Assembly: GCA_964516765.1 (NCBI GenBank)
Contig: CAZEWZ010000006.1
Coordinates: 1 to 64,000 of the forward strand
From: CAZEWZ01 sp964516765
Lineage (GTDB): Bacteria; Bacteroidota; Bacteroidia; Flavobacteriales; UBA7430
Direction of reading: 5' to 3'
Length of the DNA stretch: 64,000 nucleotides
Both the position numbers and the translations under genes were made by a program. Positions 8,706 through 17,217 of the stretch are shown here, piece by piece. The stretch's first letter is position 1. Each line of letters starts with the position of its first letter. The notes under the pieces were generated by a model. It searched no databases. It saw only the letters and a list, made by a program, of their open reading frames with translations, and was not told the origin of the DNA.

Positions 8706-10145
8706 ATGAAATCATATCAAGCTGAATTATCTGCAAGAATTGCGGAAGAAAGAGCAGCAGTAGAACTCATTAAAATCACGAGCGACCTATCATTTGAGAG
8801 ATCAATAGAGCTTACTATTTTTCGAAATAAGTTGATCGATAAAAGATCGAGTGAAATCTTAAACCTTCATGAATATGCTACCAACTTTGTAGTCAAGCCC
8901 ATCAATATATTCGAGACATTACCCATTGCAAAGGAGATAAAAGTATCCTCACTTTCTCCATCTAAAATTGACATTGGAAAATTGACTTTTGAGTGGATAA
9001 ATGAAAAAGAAAAATACAAAAACATCACTTCATTTATCCACGACAAACTAAAATTCATTAATGAAGAAAGCGTAAACATTGAGCCGAAAGATGTTGTTCT
9101 TTATGGTTTTGGGAGAATAGGAAGACTTTTGGCGCGTGAATTGATGGCGCAAGAAGGTAAAGGAGAGCAGCTTCGATTGAGAGCTATTGTACTCAGAAAA
9201 AATGACGATCAAAATATCATTAAACGGGCTTCCTTACTTCGTACTGATTCCGTTCACGGAAAATTTCCAGGAACAGTAGTAGAAGACTTAGAAAACAAAA
9301 CCCTCGTGATTAATGGCCAATCAGTTCAACTTATTAAAGCCTCCTGTCCGGAAGAAATAGACTATACTTTATATGGAATTGAAAACGCATTAGTGATTGA
9401 CAACACAGGTGTTTATAGAGACAAAGAAGCTTTGTCCAGACACCTTCAAGCAAAGGGGACTTCAAAAGTTCTGCTAACTGCTCCTGGAAAAAAAATACCC
9501 AATATTGTTTTTGGAGCGAATCATCTTGAGTATAAAATAGATTCACACGATATCTTCTCAGCTGCCTCATGTACAACCAACGCTATAACGCCTATCCTAA
9601 AAGTTGTGAGTGATAAATTAGGAATCAATAAGGGTCATATCGAAACTGTTCATGCCTATACCAACGATCAAAACTTGGTTGATAATATGCACAAAAACGA
9701 AAGAAGAGGTCGTGCCGCTGCACTCAATATGGTTATAACTAGTACAGGTGCGGGAAATGCAGTCGTAAAAGTGATCCCAAGCTTGAAGGGAAAACTCACT
9801 GCCAATGCCGTTCGGGTCCCTACCCCCAACGGATCTCTAGCTATTCTTAACCTTAGTATCGATTCAAAAACAAGCATAGATGAATTTAATAATATTATTA
9901 AAAAAGCGGCATTAAACGGTCCTTTGGTTGAACAAATTAGCTACTCTATTTCTCATGAATTGGTCTCCACGGATATTGTCGGAAATAATTCAGCTGCTAT
10001 TTTTGATAGTCCTGCCACTATTGTTTCTAGAGATGGGAGAAATATTGTATTGTATGTTTGGTATGACAATGAATATGGGTATTCAAGACAAGTAATGCGC
10101 TTGGCTAAATATATTTCTAAGGTCAGAAGACCAATGAATTACTGA
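8706..10145 (+). CDS. gap: Glyceraldehyde-3-phosphate dehydrogenase, long form
   Basis: 479 residues, about 140 longer than standard GAPDH because of an N-terminal extension of roughly 125 residues. The NAD-binding motif GFGRIGR is at 134-140, the catalytic Cys is C289 in ASCTTNA, and HAYTNDQ and WYDNEYGYS are present. It oxidises glyceraldehyde 3-phosphate in glycolysis or its reverse in gluconeogenesis. Long-form enzymes are known in Bacteroidota; the role of the extension is not. Single gene with its own promoter region. Confidence 0.92.
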   Translation: MKSYQAELSARIAEERAAVELIKITSDLSFERSIELTIFRNKLIDKRSSEILNLHEYATNFVVKPINIFETLPIAKEIKVSSLSPSKIDIGKLTFEWINEKEKYKNITSFIHDKLKFINEESVNIEPKDVVLYGFGRIGRLLARELMAQEGKGEQLRLRAIVLRKNDDQNIIKRASLLRTDSVHGKFPGTVVEDLENKTLVINGQSVQLIKASCPEEIDYTLYGIENALVIDNTGVYRDKEALSRHLQAKGTSKVLLTAPGKKIPNIVFGANHLEYKIDSHDIFSAASCTTNAITPILKVVSDKLGINKGHIETVHAYTNDQNLVDNMHKNERRGRAAALNMVITSTGAGNAVVKVIPSLKGKLTANAVRVPTPNGSLAILNLSIDSKTSIDEFNNIIKKAALNGPLVEQISYSISHELVSTDIVGNNSAAIFDSPATIVSRDGRNIVLYVWYDNEYGYSRQVMRLAKYISKVRRPMNY

Positions 10146-10255
10146 TGAATATAAACCACAAAAATCTATATAATTGCAATTTTTTTTTGCACCCCAAGTC
10201 AATCTCGGTAAATATTTCAATAAAATAATATTCTTATATTGGCAAAAACAAGTCT

Positions 10256-10957
10256 ATGAAACGAGAGAATTTAGATCAAAATTTTAACAAGAAAACTTGG
10301 AATGAAATAAAAACAAAAGACTCTTGGCAGCTATTCAAAATAATGTCTGAATTTGTCAATGGATTTGAAAAAATGGCACAAATAGGCCCCTGTGTAACTA
10401 TTTTTGGATCTGCAAGAATGACCCAAGAAAATAAATACTATCGACTAGCCACAGATATTGGAGAAACCCTCTCAGTAAGTGGCTATGGAGTTATTACAGG
10501 AGGAGGTCCGGGAATTATGGAGGCCGGGAATAAAGGCGCTAAGAATGGCGGAGCACCCTCGGTGGGGTTAAATATTGACCTGCCTTTTGAAAACTCAAGT
10601 AATCCTTATATTGATTTGGATAAAAATATGAACTTTGATTACTTTTTTATTCGAAAAGTTATGTTTGTTAAATACTCTCAAGCCTTTGTTGTTATGCCAG
10701 GAGGAATGGGAACATTAGATGAATTATTTGAGGCAATCACACTTATTCAAACACAAAAAATAGATAAATTCCCTATTATTCTTGTTGGTAGCGAATTCTG
10801 GAGGGGACTGATTGACTGGATTAAAAAAATACTTATCGATGAAGCAACTATAAGCTTAAAGGATCTAGAATTAATTTCTATCGTGGATTCTCCCGATGAA
10901 GTCATTCAGATTATTGAAGAATTTTATTCTAACTATTTACTCAAGCCCAATTTCTAA
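10256..10957 (+). CDS. LOG family protein (TIGR00730)
   Basis: 233 residues. The Rossmann-like fold shows GSARM at 51-55, TGGGPGIMEAGNKGA (81-95) and the signature PGGMGTLDE (148-156). These define the LOG family, enzymes that release a free base from nucleoside 5'-monophosphates (cytokinin riboside phosphate phosphoribohydrolase in plants). The substrate in bacteria is usually unclear. It is a single gene, convergent with the dehydrogenase gene that follows. Confidence 0.88.
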   Translation: MKRENLDQNFNKKTWNEIKTKDSWQLFKIMSEFVNGFEKMAQIGPCVTIFGSARMTQENKYYRLATDIGETLSVSGYGVITGGGPGIMEAGNKGAKNGGAPSVGLNIDLPFENSSNPYIDLDKNMNFDYFFIRKVMFVKYSQAFVVMPGGMGTLDELFEAITLIQTQKIDKFPIILVGSEFWRGLIDWIKKILIDEATISLKDLELISIVDSPDEVIQIIEEFYSNYLLKPNF

Positions 10958-11002
10958 AAAAAAACATACCTAAGAATTTAATTAGGTCTTCCAAAATAAA
11001 CA

Positions 11003-11022
11003 TTTAAACCCACAGGTTTAAA
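11003..11022. terminator. Hairpin between convergent genes
   Basis: TTTAAACC-CACA-GGTTTAAA forms an eight-base stem with a four-base loop in the 146-base space between two convergent genes. The T-run is weak on both strands. Confidence 0.4.
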
Positions 11023-11103
11023 AATACAAGAAAAACTTAGGCCACATTATAGTTCATTTAAACAGATAATATCAGTCATTTTTGTAATTAAACAGAAATA
11101 AAA

Positions 11104-12309
11104 TCAATTAGAATCATTAACATAAGAAAACAAATACTGGAAGCCATCGGTAAGCTTTCCATTTTCACAAACTGTCGCTCTATGAATAATATCGTCTTGG
11201 TCTTCTCCAATTAGAGATGGTAATACATGCTTTATAAACTCTTGACCAAAATCGGCTGAGGCGTCTTTGGGGAGCTCACAAGGTAAATTATCAACAGCCA
11301 TAACAGTAATGACATCTTGTTTATTATAAACATCTTCGGCTTCTGTTTGCGGATTATAGCCGTATAGAGGATCTAAAATAGTCGAAGGTCTCAGAGTGCA
11401 AGCCACTGGCCCATCAATATCACAAGAAATATCAGCAACGGTTCTGATCTTGAAATCTGGAGATTTGGCATCACTTCTTGTAAATAGATAAGGAGAATCT
11501 GATCCATAAAAGTGTCCTGCAATAAATAGCTCAGAGACTTTTGCATACTTCATGAAATCCGAACGATATTCCTTTGGATTATTACAGAAATGGGAAAATT
11601 CAGAAGAATCTCCATTAATTCGAATGTTATAATCCAGCGTATCAAGCTGTACAAATACAGCTTCATTAAATTCATTTTCCAAAAATTCTTGTTTGGAAAC
11701 CTCCTTCAATCCGATCACACGAATAAGTTCAATCACTCCTCTACCTACTCTACCTTTTCCTGTAACAACAATCTTAATTGCCGGAAGATCAATTTTTTTT
11801 AATTCTTGCTCCAACTCAATTCTGTCGTTGCAAAGATGAGCAGGTTTCAAATCAAATCTACTGCTTCGTTTTCCATAAGCCAAAAAAGCATTATAGCATC
11901 CAACTATGCCAGCATATCTTCCAAAACCGATCACACGATTCCCCTTTTTGTTGGTTAAGGTTTCGTAATCGACCAAACGAATATTTAGCGCCAAGATCTT
12001 TTGGAGTAAGTCTCTGTTATATGGTTGTTCTTTAATCGTATGAGAAAAAAATAAATAAGTTTTACTAGGAATTAAATCCATTTTTCGCACCTCTTTAACT
12101 CCGCATAAAATATCGCAATCACTAAGATCTTCCTGCAAGATAAGACCCAAATCGCTATATTCATGATTCATGAATTTGCGAACTCCGCTGGGCTGAACCA
12201 CCAATTCTATCTGGGGGTAATTGCTGTTAATAAATTCGCATTGTACTGGACTCAAAACTACTCTTTTATCTGGAGGTGTTTTTCCTTCTCTTAGGATTCC
12301 TATTTTCAT
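11104..12309 (-). CDS. Lys1-like (saccharopine dehydrogenase/alanine dehydrogenase superfamily) oxidoreductase
   Basis: 401 residues. The N-terminus MKIGILREGKTPPDKRVVLS is that of the alanine dehydrogenase/transhydrogenase N-domain. A Rossmann motif VVTGKGRVGRGV lies in the middle, and ADISCDIDGPVACT resembles the C(D)xDG motif of lysine-forming saccharopine dehydrogenases. It is therefore an NAD(P)-dependent dehydrogenase of the Lys1 type. No other aminoadipate-pathway gene is seen, and dapF in the window points to the DAP route for lysine, so the true reaction is uncertain. A promoter box lies 20 bases upstream. Confidence 0.7.
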   Translation of the reverse strand: MKIGILREGKTPPDKRVVLSPVQCEFINSNYPQIELVVQPSGVRKFMNHEYSDLGLILQEDLSDCDILCGVKEVRKMDLIPSKTYLFFSHTIKEQPYNRDLLQKILALNIRLVDYETLTNKKGNRVIGFGRYAGIVGCYNAFLAYGKRSSRFDLKPAHLCNDRIELEQELKKIDLPAIKIVVTGKGRVGRGVIELIRVIGLKEVSKQEFLENEFNEAVFVQLDTLDYNIRINGDSSEFSHFCNNPKEYRSDFMKYAKVSELFIAGHFYGSDSPYLFTRSDAKSPDFKIRTVADISCDIDGPVACTLRPSTILDPLYGYNPQTEAEDVYNKQDVITVMAVDNLPCELPKDASADFGQEFIKHVLPSLIGEDQDDIIHRATVCENGKLTDGFQYLFSYVNDSN

Positions 12310-12328
12310 TGAAATTATGTTTATTCAT

Positions 12329-12336
12329 CAAAAATA
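12329..12336 (-). promoter_or_regulatory. Candidate -7 box for the Lys1-like gene
   Basis: On the minus strand TATTTTTG fits TAnnTTTG and lies 20 bases upstream of the ATG at 12309. No TTG at 20-base spacing. Confidence 0.35.
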
Positions 12337-12398
12337 CAAATTTGATAAGTAATAGATAGTACCAAGAAATATTATAGCTAAATAGTTCTTGCATCAAA

Positions 12399-12429
12399 TT
12401 GCATAATGCCTTACGATAAACTATCTTTG
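12399..12429 (+). promoter_or_regulatory. Promoter of ssrA
   Basis: TTG (12399-12401), exactly 20 bases, then TATCTTTG (12422-12429), a perfect Bacteroidota TTG-N20-TAnnTTTG promoter. Transcription should begin near 12435, about 14 bases before the mature tmRNA 5' end. Confidence 0.75.
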
Positions 12430-12448
12430 AAAAAGTTCATTGAAATTT

Positions 12449-12820
12449 GGGGATGACTGGCTTTGACAGCGAGATGAATAGGTCTGTAAGCATGTCGAGC
12501 ATGGTGAGATGGCTCGTAAATATCCAATTCACATTTTTTTAAACGGCGAGTCTAACTACGCTTTAGCTGCCTAATCTAGGATTAGTCTAGCTTTTGCTCA
12601 GGAGATAGATGAAGGTTGATCGCTTCTATCCCACCGAGCATCATCAAAAGGATGAACTAGCCAATAAGGATGTCTTGACTTAAAGGCGAAATACAAAGGA
12701 TAAGGTTTTGTTTTGGGAATGTAAACTTCCCGACTTTACTCGAAAATTAATGGTTTACTAAACATGTAGAAAGCTTTCAGATTCCTTGTTTGGACCAGGG
12801 TTCGATTCCCTGCATCTCCA
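12449..12820 (+). ncRNA. ssrA: Transfer-messenger RNA (tmRNA)
   Basis: One-piece tmRNA of about 372 nt. The 5' end GGGGATG pairs with CATCTCC at the 3' end to form the tRNA-like acceptor stem, and CAGGGTTCGATTCCCTG is the T arm. The tag frame begins at the GGC codon at 12545 and reads GESNYALAA with a TAA at 12572-12574; with the charged alanine the tag is AGESNYALAA, close to tags of other Bacteroidota. The 3' CCA is not encoded (discriminator A at 12820 is followed by CT) and must be added after processing. It rescues stalled ribosomes with SmpB. Confidence 0.96.
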
Positions 12821-12827
12821 CTGAAAG

Positions 12828-12866
12828 GGAGAACTCTAAATTTTTAAAGAGTTCTCCTTTTTTTAT
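12828..12866 (+). terminator. Rho-independent terminator of ssrA
   Basis: GGAGAACTCT (12828-12837) pairs with AGAGTTCTCC (12848-12857), followed by seven T. It begins seven bases after the tmRNA 3' end. Confidence 0.9.
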
Positions 12867-13030
12867 TTTCCCAGAATCCCCTTCAATACTAAGCATCGCA
12901 TAAATATACAACTTAAAATATTCCTTTGTTCTATATTTACGGTGATGGAAATGTAGAGAAACGATTTAATGTAAAATAATTACAAATTTAAATTCCCTTG
13001 TAAAGTATTTCTATTAGTCACAAATTATAT

Positions 13031-14767
13031 ATGGAAAAGAAGAAGGTAAATGTTATGCAGGCTTTTAAGGAATTTATTTGGCCCAGGAAAGGAATTGTAT
13101 CTGTTGGATTGGTTCTTATTGTAATTAGTCGTTTGGCAAGTTTAGTTCTCCCCTTAAAAAGCAAAGAATTATTAGATGAAATAATTCCTAATAAAGATTT
13201 AGATGCTTTAATGAGTATGGTAATAATTGTTTCTGCAGCTATTTTAATTCAAGCTATTACCTCTTTTACTTTAACGAGGTTGTTAAGTGTTGAAGCGCAA
13301 TTATTAATTTCTAAGTTAAGAGCGAAAGTACAGAAACAAGTACTCTCCTTACCAATCTCCTATTTTGATAATAATAAATCAGGAGCTTTAGTTTCTAGAG
13401 TAATGAGCGATGTAGAGGGTGTACGTAACCTCATTGGTACAGGTTTAGTTCAATTATTTGGAGGAACAGTTACTGCAATTATTTCTCTAGTATTATTAAT
13501 TAATATTAGTGGGAAAATGACCTTATTTGTTCTTGCTCCAGTATTCTTATTTGCAATTATTGCTTTAAAAGCATTTGGGTATATCCGTCCTATCTTTAGA
13601 AAAAGAGGAATGATAAATGCGGAGGTTAAGGGTAGATTAACTGAAACCTTAAATGGGGTCAGAGTAATTAAGGGTTTTAATGCCGAAGAGCAAGAGAATG
13701 TTAGTTTTGAAAAAGGAGTAGATCGTTTATTTCAGAACGTAAAAAAAAGTTTGACAGCGACAGCCATTATGACAAGTTCATCTGCTTTTTTGTTAGGATT
13801 ATCATCAGTTGGAATTATGGGTATGGGAGGTGCTATGATTATTGAGGGTACATTATCTACTGGTGATTTTTTAGCCTTTACTTTATTACTTGGTTTTATG
13901 ATTGCTCCTATTATTCAGATGAGTAATATTGGTAGCCAACTTACAGAAGCATTTGCAGGCTTGGATAGAACAGAAGAAATAATGAACATACAATCCGAAT
14001 CAGATGATGAAATGAGAACTATTGAGCTCGATAAGATTGTTGGAGACATTGAGTTTAAGAATGTTTCTTTTTCTTATGAAAAAGGAAAAGAAGTTGTACG
14101 TAACATTAGTTTTAAAGCTAATAAAGGTTCGGTTACTGCCCTAGTGGGTTCTTCTGGTTCGGGTAAATCAACTCTTGCAAGTTTAGTGGCTAGTTTTATC
14201 AGCCCAGATTCAGGCATTATCTTAATTGATGGGAATGATATTTCCAAAGTAAGCCTAAATTCATTTAGGAGCCAGCTTGGTGTTGTCTTACAAGATGATT
14301 TCTTGTTTGAGGGAAGCATAAAGGATAATATACTTTTTCCTCGACCTAGCGCGAGTGAAAGTGAAGTTTTAGACGCTGTTAAAGCCGCATATGTTGATGA
14401 GTTTACAGACCGTTTTGATGAAGGCTTAGATACCTTAATAGGAGAAAGAGGGGTGAAGCTTTCAGGAGGTCAAAGACAGAGAATTTCAATTGCTAGAGTT
14501 GTATTAGCTAATCCTAGAATTTTAATTTTAGATGAAGCAACATCTAATCTTGATACAGAAAGTGAATCTTTAATAAAGAAAAGTTTAGCTGACCTTATGA
14601 AGGGGAGGACTACTTTTGTTATTGCTCATCGTTTAAGTACTATTAGGCAAGCCAATCAGATACTAGTTGTTGAACATGGTGAAATTGCAGAACAAGGTAA
14701 TCACAATAAATTGATAGAGAGTAAGGGTAGATACTTTGAATTGTTTACTTATCAGAGTAGAATATAA
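13031..14767 (+). CDS. ABC exporter, fused membrane and ATPase domains (MsbA-like)
   Basis: 578 residues. The N-terminal six-helix membrane domain spans about 20-310 and the ATPase about 338-570: Walker A GSSGSGKS (373-380), Q-loop Q421, signature LSGGQ (477-481), Walker B ILILDE (497-502), H-loop H533. It should work as a dimer exporting a lipid, peptide or drug; the substrate is unknown. It stands alone, directly after ssrA. Its sense strand is richer in T and G than most other plus-strand genes here, which may mean recent arrival or inversion, but no integrase is present. Confidence 0.88.
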   Translation: MEKKKVNVMQAFKEFIWPRKGIVSVGLVLIVISRLASLVLPLKSKELLDEIIPNKDLDALMSMVIIVSAAILIQAITSFTLTRLLSVEAQLLISKLRAKVQKQVLSLPISYFDNNKSGALVSRVMSDVEGVRNLIGTGLVQLFGGTVTAIISLVLLINISGKMTLFVLAPVFLFAIIALKAFGYIRPIFRKRGMINAEVKGRLTETLNGVRVIKGFNAEEQENVSFEKGVDRLFQNVKKSLTATAIMTSSSAFLLGLSSVGIMGMGGAMIIEGTLSTGDFLAFTLLLGFMIAPIIQMSNIGSQLTEAFAGLDRTEEIMNIQSESDDEMRTIELDKIVGDIEFKNVSFSYEKGKEVVRNISFKANKGSVTALVGSSGSGKSTLASLVASFISPDSGIILIDGNDISKVSLNSFRSQLGVVLQDDFLFEGSIKDNILFPRPSASESEVLDAVKAAYVDEFTDRFDEGLDTLIGERGVKLSGGQRQRISIARVVLANPRILILDEATSNLDTESESLIKKSLADLMKGRTTFVIAHRLSTIRQANQILVVEHGEIAEQGNHNKLIESKGRYFELFTYQSRI

Positions 14768-14853
14768 AATAGCTTAATTATATTAATTAATCAGTTCGAT
14801 AAACTCACCGGAATGTTTGATCTACTTTAGGCGTAAAAACTGATGTTAATTCA

Positions 14854-14892
14854 AAAACCTACAAAAGCTTGCTTATTTAGGTTTTCTTTTTT
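14854..14892 (+). terminator. Rho-independent terminator after the ABC exporter gene
   Basis: AAAACCTA (14854-14861) pairs with TAGGTTTT (14878-14885), with an inner AAGC/GCTT pair, then CTTTTTT. It lies 87 bases after the stop codon. Confidence 0.7.
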
Positions 14893-15329
14893 GAAAAAAG
14901 ATTTTAAAATGATTTATAAATCTTTGATTCTCTATTTTTATTACCAAGATCTATTGAATATATTATTGGTCGGCCTTTTTTTTGCCATCTTCTACTCAAC
15001 TTTATAATTTCACTCAATACACTATGAAAGCATAATTGAAACTAATATATAACTCAATTTAAAATATCTAAATGATGAAAAAATTACTAATCGTCATTTT
15101 CCTTTTAGAATAAATATGCTTTTGTAAGGCTTCCAAACTCTCATTAGATCCCACCAAGTATTTTTATTTGAATTTGATTAGCAAAAAAATAACAAGCCAA
15201 TTGAAAGCTTTTGCTTTTTGTTAAAAGAAAATATGTACTTTTAAATTCCCTTAGGAAAACTTAATTTAAGTATCTAGCTTAAAAATATAGTTTGGATATG
15301 CGGGGAAATATATCTCTATTCAAAAAAAC
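14893..15329. other. Gene-poor AT-rich stretch
   Basis: Beyond the terminator, this 437-base stretch before the small membrane-protein pair holds no intact gene that I can support. The only structure is a short interrupted frame at 15072-15224, listed separately. Confidence 0.6.
15072..15224 (+). pseudogene. Possible remnant of a small secreted or lipoprotein gene
   Basis: A frame starting MMKKLLIVIFLLE looks like the beginning of a signal peptide but stops at TAA (15111-15113). The same frame then stays open for 36 codons (ICFCKASKLSLDPTKYF...) up to a second TAA at 15222-15224. If the first stop came from a point mutation, the product would be a roughly 50-residue protein with a Cys in a lipobox-like position. 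No family is recognised, and chance cannot be excluded. Confidence 0.25.
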
Positions 15330-15677
15330 ATGAACAAAATGGAAAACATAGTATACTTAGCACAAATAGCTGTAGCAATATCAGTTGCGTACGTCTGGAT
15401 TTTTAGATTTCACAATGTCCTTAAAGAATTTGATTTATTCAAATTAAGCGATGTGACCCGAAATTTTGTGGGGTTTTCAAAAACATCATTAGCAACCTTG
15501 CTTATAGTGGGGATATGGCATTCCTCCTTGGTTCTTATTCCCTCTCTACTTATGGCAAGTTTTATGCTTAGCGCTCAATACTTTCACTTCAAGGTAAATA
15601 ATACCTTTAAAAAGCATTTACCCTCTCTACTACTATTAATTTTATGTGCTTTTATCGCATTGTCGTCAATTAAATAA
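15330..15677 (+). CDS. Small four-helix membrane protein, DoxX-like (first of two)
   Basis: 115 residues with four predicted membrane helices (about 7-26, 45-65, 66-84, 97-112). The pattern resembles DoxX-like proteins, small membrane proteins of unknown biochemical role, some linked to respiration or sulfur oxidation. No catalytic motif is visible. The stop codon is followed at once by the ATG of the next gene (TAAATG), so the two form an operon. Confidence 0.55.
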   Translation: MNKMENIVYLAQIAVAISVAYVWIFRFHNVLKEFDLFKLSDVTRNFVGFSKTSLATLLIVGIWHSSLVLIPSLLMASFMLSAQYFHFKVNNTFKKHLPSLLLLILCAFIALSSIK

Positions 15678-16022
15678 ATGAAGATGGACATAGATAAAAT
15701 ATGCATTCTAATATCTAGTTTATCGTTTTTCGCTTATTGCCTCTCTTATTTTGCTTTACCGAACATGAAAAGTGAGTTTAAAAGGTTTGATTTAGAAAAA
15801 TTTGGATTATTTACCATCCTACTTCAGTTTTTAGGCGCCACAGGATTACTTTTAGGGCTTTTGTATAACCCAATTTTAATTCTTGCCTCTCTAGGCCTGG
15901 CTTTACTCATGTTTTCTGGTCTTGTAGTAAGAATCAGATTAAAAGACAGCCTTTGGGTTTCTTTGCCAGCTTTTTTTTATATGGCCTTAAATGCTTTTAT
16001 CTTTTGGGGAGCCATAAATTAA
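15678..16022 (+). CDS. Small four-helix membrane protein, DoxX-like (second of two)
   Basis: 114 residues, four predicted helices, including FTILLQFLGATGLLLGLL, the kind of Gly-rich helix found in DoxX-like proteins. It has the same length and helix spacing as its neighbour but little sequence identity, so it is an old paralogue or a partner subunit. Directly abutting genes of this type suggest a heteromeric membrane complex; this is inference. Confidence 0.55.
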   Translation: MKMDIDKICILISSLSFFAYCLSYFALPNMKSEFKRFDLEKFGLFTILLQFLGATGLLLGLLYNPILILASLGLALLMFSGLVVRIRLKDSLWVSLPAFFYMALNAFIFWGAIN

Positions 16023-16034
16023 TGGAGCCTTTAT

Positions 16035-16068
16035 TAAAAAAAACTCATTGTGATTTACGCATAATGAG
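16035..16068 (-). terminator. Terminator downstream of rluD
   Basis: On the minus strand CTCATT (16068-16063) pairs with AATGAG (16049-16044), followed by eight T. It lies about 90 bases after the rluD stop codon. Confidence 0.6.
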
Positions 16069-16155
16069 ATTCATATTTCCCCTTAATAAATCAATTCGCG
16101 GATATTTAACATCAGAAAAATAAAAAAAGACTTGTTTTAAGCAACTTAATTATAA

Positions 16156-17217
16156 TTATTCTCCTTCTTTTTGGACACGTTGTTGGGTGTAATTTCGCCA
16201 ACGGTCAAGCACATTACTGAAATCCTCGGGCATTATAGAGTCAAACTGCACCCATTCTTCGTCTTTGGGATGATTAAAGCCAAGAGATTTGGCATGCAGA
16301 GCTTGTCGCGGCATCACTTTAAAACAATTTTGAACAAACTGCTTGTATTTGGAGAAAGTGGTGCCTCGCAATACTCTATCTCCTCCGTATTCCTTATCGT
16401 TAAACAAAGGGTGCCCAATATGCTTGAAATGAGCTCTAATTTGATGTGTTCTCCCGGTTTCTAACCGACACTCTACTAAAGTAACATAGCCAAAACGCTC
16501 CAAGACCCTATAATGAGTGACTGCATGCTTTCCATAGTCTTCACCTTCAGGAAATACGTCCATGACCTTTCTGTTTTTTAAATTGCGGCCAATATTTCCG
16601 ATGATGGTGCCCTCATCTTCATCAAAATCGCCCCAAACTAAAGCTCTATACCTTCTAAAAGTTGTGCGGTCGAAAAATTGTTTTTGTATATGAACCAGAG
16701 CTGTTTCGGTCTTTGCTACTACCAAAATACCCGAAGTATTTTTGTCAATTCTATGAACTAATCCCGGACGACCTTCGTCTTGGCAGGCAGCCAAGTTCTT
16801 TATATGAAATTTTAATGCATTTAGAAGCGTTCCTGTATAATGTCCATAACTTGGGTGAACAACCATGCCTGGTGATTTATTGACAATCACCAGATGATCG
16901 TCTTGATGCAGAATCTCTACATATATATCTTCAGCAACCAGACGAGTATCTCTCTGGGGAAAATCTTTGACAATTTGAATGATGTCCTTAGGCTTAATTT
17001 TATAACTAGGTTTTACGGAAATCTGGTTGACCCTCAAATAATTAGCTTCAGCTAATTTTTGCACCTTATTTCGGGACATATTTGGCATCTGATTTGTCAA
17101 GAATTTGTCTATGCGCATCAAGATTTGGTTCTCGTCTACTACCAATTTATAATGTTCAAATGGATATTCTTCAGTGCCCTCAGAAAAAGATTTGTTTTCT
17201 TGGTCCATATTAATCAT
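16156..17217 (-). CDS. rluD: RluD family 23S rRNA pseudouridine synthase
   Basis: 353 residues. An N-terminal S4 RNA-binding domain (RIDKFL...SRNKVQKLAEANYLRV) is followed by the synthase domain with the catalytic Asp D158 in HRIDKNTSG. RluD forms pseudouridines in helix 69 of 23S rRNA. The first ATG (17217) overlaps the stop of the PASTA gene by eight bases; a second ATG at 17208 lies just past it. Pairing with a PASTA-domain gene is common in Bacteroidota. Confidence 0.9.
   Translation of the reverse strand: MINMDQENKSFSEGTEEYPFEHYKLVVDENQILMRIDKFLTNQMPNMSRNKVQKLAEANYLRVNQISVKPSYKIKPKDIIQIVKDFPQRDTRLVAEDIYVEILHQDDHLVIVNKSPGMVVHPSYGHYTGTLLNALKFHIKNLAACQDEGRPGLVHRIDKNTSGILVVAKTETALVHIQKQFFDRTTFRRYRALVWGDFDEDEGTIIGNIGRNLKNRKVMDVFPEGEDYGKHAVTHYRVLERFGYVTLVECRLETGRTHQIRAHFKHIGHPLFNDKEYGGDRVLRGTTFSKYKQFVQNCFKVMPRQALHAKSLGFNHPKDEEWVQFDSIMPEDFSNVLDRWRNYTQQRVQKEGE

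Noticed and set aside
12449..15329. Genomic island at ssrA with attachment repeats
   Set aside because: No integrase and no second copy of the ssrA 3' end could be found, so only the weaker composition argument is kept.
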